Shown here piece by piece: positions 5,543-6,711 of a stretch of 6,711 bases of DNA. Source of the stretch: Candidatus Omnitrophota bacterium (lineage in GTDB: Bacteria; Omnitrophota; Gorgyraeia; B26-G9); contig QNCH01000090.1 of assembly GCA_003645745.1 (NCBI GenBank), forward strand, positions 1 through 6,711. The letters run 5' to 3'. The notes under the pieces were generated by a model that saw only the letters and a program-made list of their open reading frames with translations, had not been told where the DNA came from and did not search any database. Numbering within the stretch: position 1 is the first letter of the stretch; the number at the start of each line of letters is the position of its first letter. The position numbers were made by a program, and so were the translations under genes.

Positions 5543-6711
5543 TAACCTACCAAAAGTATGATTAATTGTGACTCTGATTACTTTTATAGATAATAACTTA
5601 TTTTCCAAATTTTTACAACCATACACCTTTACAGGCACATAATTGTCAGAATACCCAATAGAATAATCTTGTTCCTGTTGTTCAAAAAGTACTTGCACAG
5701 TTTTATTAAGCAAAGACTTTCTAAACAATAGTGATACTTGCATAGCTGTATCCTTTAATTGCTGTTTTCGCATTTCTATTGTCTTTAGAGCAACTTTTTC
5801 AGGCAAGCAGTAAGCTTGTGTTTTTTCTCTTGGGCTAAAAGGAAAAATATGTACTTTTAAAAACCCAACTATTTTCACTGCTTTTAAAGTATTTTTAAAA
5901 TGCTCGTTACTTTCCCCTGGGAAACCAACAATAATGTCAGTGGTAAAAGAAATATTTTCTACTGCTTTCTTAATCTGTTCTATCTTTCCTAAATATTTAG
6001 AAACAGAATACTTACGCTGCATTTTGTTTAAAATAAAATCATCACCGCTTTGTAAAGAAATGTGTAAATGCTTACACAATTTCCCTGAATCCGCAATAAC
6101 CTGGATTAATTCTTTATTTATATGTTGAACTCCGATAGAACTTAATCTTAATCTTTTAAGCCCCTTTATTTTCTCAATCTGCCTAATCAAAGAAGATAAG
6201 CTTAATTCCCCGCTCAAATCCTCAGCCCACACGCCTAAATTTATTCCTGTTAAAACAACTTCCTGAAAACCTGCTTTAACTAAGCCTGAAATTTCCTTAA
6301 TGATTATTTCCGCTTTTTTACTCTTTGGATTACCGCGCATAAATGGAATAATACAATACGCGCAATAGTCAGAGCAGCCATCCTGGATTTTAACAAATGC
6401 CCTGCTCCGTCCGGCAAACGCGTTAATCCGCATTTGCATCCGTTCTTTAAGATAATCTTTTAACAGCAGAGGGCTAAATCTGTTCGCTCTAAATTGATTT
6501 GTTGCGATTTCAGGAATAAATTCTTTTAGATATTGTGGGACAATCAGAGATTTGGATTGATTAATCGAATCTAAATAAGGATGGCTTTGAGCATAACAAC
6601 CAGTAATAATAACTTTTGTCTCTGGATTTTTCTTATAAATTGAATTAATCATCCTGCGGCATTTTCTATCCGCTCCAGAGGTCAAAGAACAGCCATTAAC
6701 AATATAAAACA
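5537..6711 (-). CDS. mtaB: tRNA t6A37 methylthiotransferase MtaB-type (5' end beyond window)
   Basis: This radical-SAM enzyme adds a methylthio group to N6-threonylcarbamoyladenosine at position 37 of ANN-decoding tRNAs, using two iron-sulfur clusters. The reading frame is open to the right window edge, so the true start and the first UPF0004 cysteine lie outside. At the edge it reads FYIVNGCSLTSGADRKCRR, where relatives usually have VNTC-(A/S)-VT-x-x-ADRK, followed by VIITGCYAQ. These are the second and third cysteines of the auxiliary cluster. The radical-SAM motif GCSDYCAYC (6353-6379) follows, then IVGFPGES and a C-terminal TRAM domain including GYSDNYVPVKV, whose Y-x-x-NY pattern favours MtaB over MiaB or RimO. 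The Thr-to-Gly change before the auxiliary-cluster Cys is mildly unusual. The internal TTG near 6685 is not a real start. The stop codon lies in a palindromic repeat. Confidence 0.9.
   Translation of the reverse strand, partial: FYIVNGCSLTSGADRKCRRMINSIYKKNPETKVIITGCYAQSHPYLDSINQSKSLIVPQYLKEFIPEIATNQFRANRFSPLLLKDYLKERMQMRINAFAGRSRAFVKIQDGCSDYCAYCIIPFMRGNPKSKKAEIIIKEISGLVKAGFQEVVLTGINLGVWAEDLSGELSLSSLIRQIEKIKGLKRLRLSSIGVQHINKELIQVIADSGKLCKHLHISLQSGDDFILNKMQRKYSVSKYLGKIEQIKKAVENISFTTDIIVGFPGESNEHFKNTLKAVKIVGFLKVHIFPFSPREKTQAYCLPEKVALKTIEMRKQQLKDTAMQVSLLFRKSLLNKTVQVLFEQQEQDYSIGYSDNYVPVKVYGCKNLENKLLSIKVIRVTINHTFGRLL

Overview
The window is AT-rich bacterial DNA carrying a compact run of housekeeping genes, all on the minus strand and therefore read from right to left. 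In transcription order they are: a 5'-truncated tRNA methylthiotransferase (MtaB type), a YggS/PLPBP pyridoxal-phosphate protein, a BatD-like membrane protein, the ribosome silencing factor RsfS, arginyl-tRNA synthetase (ArgS) and dihydrolipoyl dehydrogenase (LpdA). Two junctions are 4-bp start/stop overlaps (ATGA for yggS/batD-like, GTGA for rsfS/argS), and argS and lpdA are 3 bp apart, which fits operon expression. Gene content, AT bias and the BatD-like protein suggest an uncultivated Gram-negative-type lineage such as Candidatus Omnitrophota. This is an impression from protein style, not a demonstrated placement.

Layout from left to right: 1-222 is non-coding for the operon. It holds a plus-strand remnant of a GIY-YIG nuclease gene (first 18 codons only), followed by a dispersed palindromic repeat of the ATTCCCGC...GCGGGAAT type. 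223-3581 is lpdA, argS and rsfS. 3582-3811 is a gene gap almost entirely filled by a 181-bp long-hairpin element with perfect 26-bp terminal inverted repeats. 3812-5397 is the BatD-like gene and yggS. 5398-5536 is a gap with two tandem copies of a short palindromic repeat, and 5537 to the right edge is mtaB.

The accessory DNA between the genes is the most interesting part. The 181-bp element pairs along nearly its whole length, and five of the eight differences between its inner arms become G·U pairs in the RNA read in the operon direction. Its rsfS-proximal end forms a good sigma70-like promoter (TTGCAA, 16 bp, TATAAT) pointing into rsfS-argS-lpdA. A 29-bp perfect-arm palindrome closely resembling its terminal repeat lies inside the signal-peptide codons of the neighbouring BatD-like gene. 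Together these suggest a family of small palindromic elements that has both supplied regulatory sequence and entered a coding region.

Functionally the genes belong to translation and tRNA biology (mtaB, rsfS, argS), cofactor homeostasis (yggS), 2-oxoacid dehydrogenase or glycine-cleavage chemistry (lpdA) and the cell envelope (BatD-like). They look like co-transcribed housekeeping functions rather than one pathway. I saw no CRISPR array, tRNA, rRNA or intact transposase.
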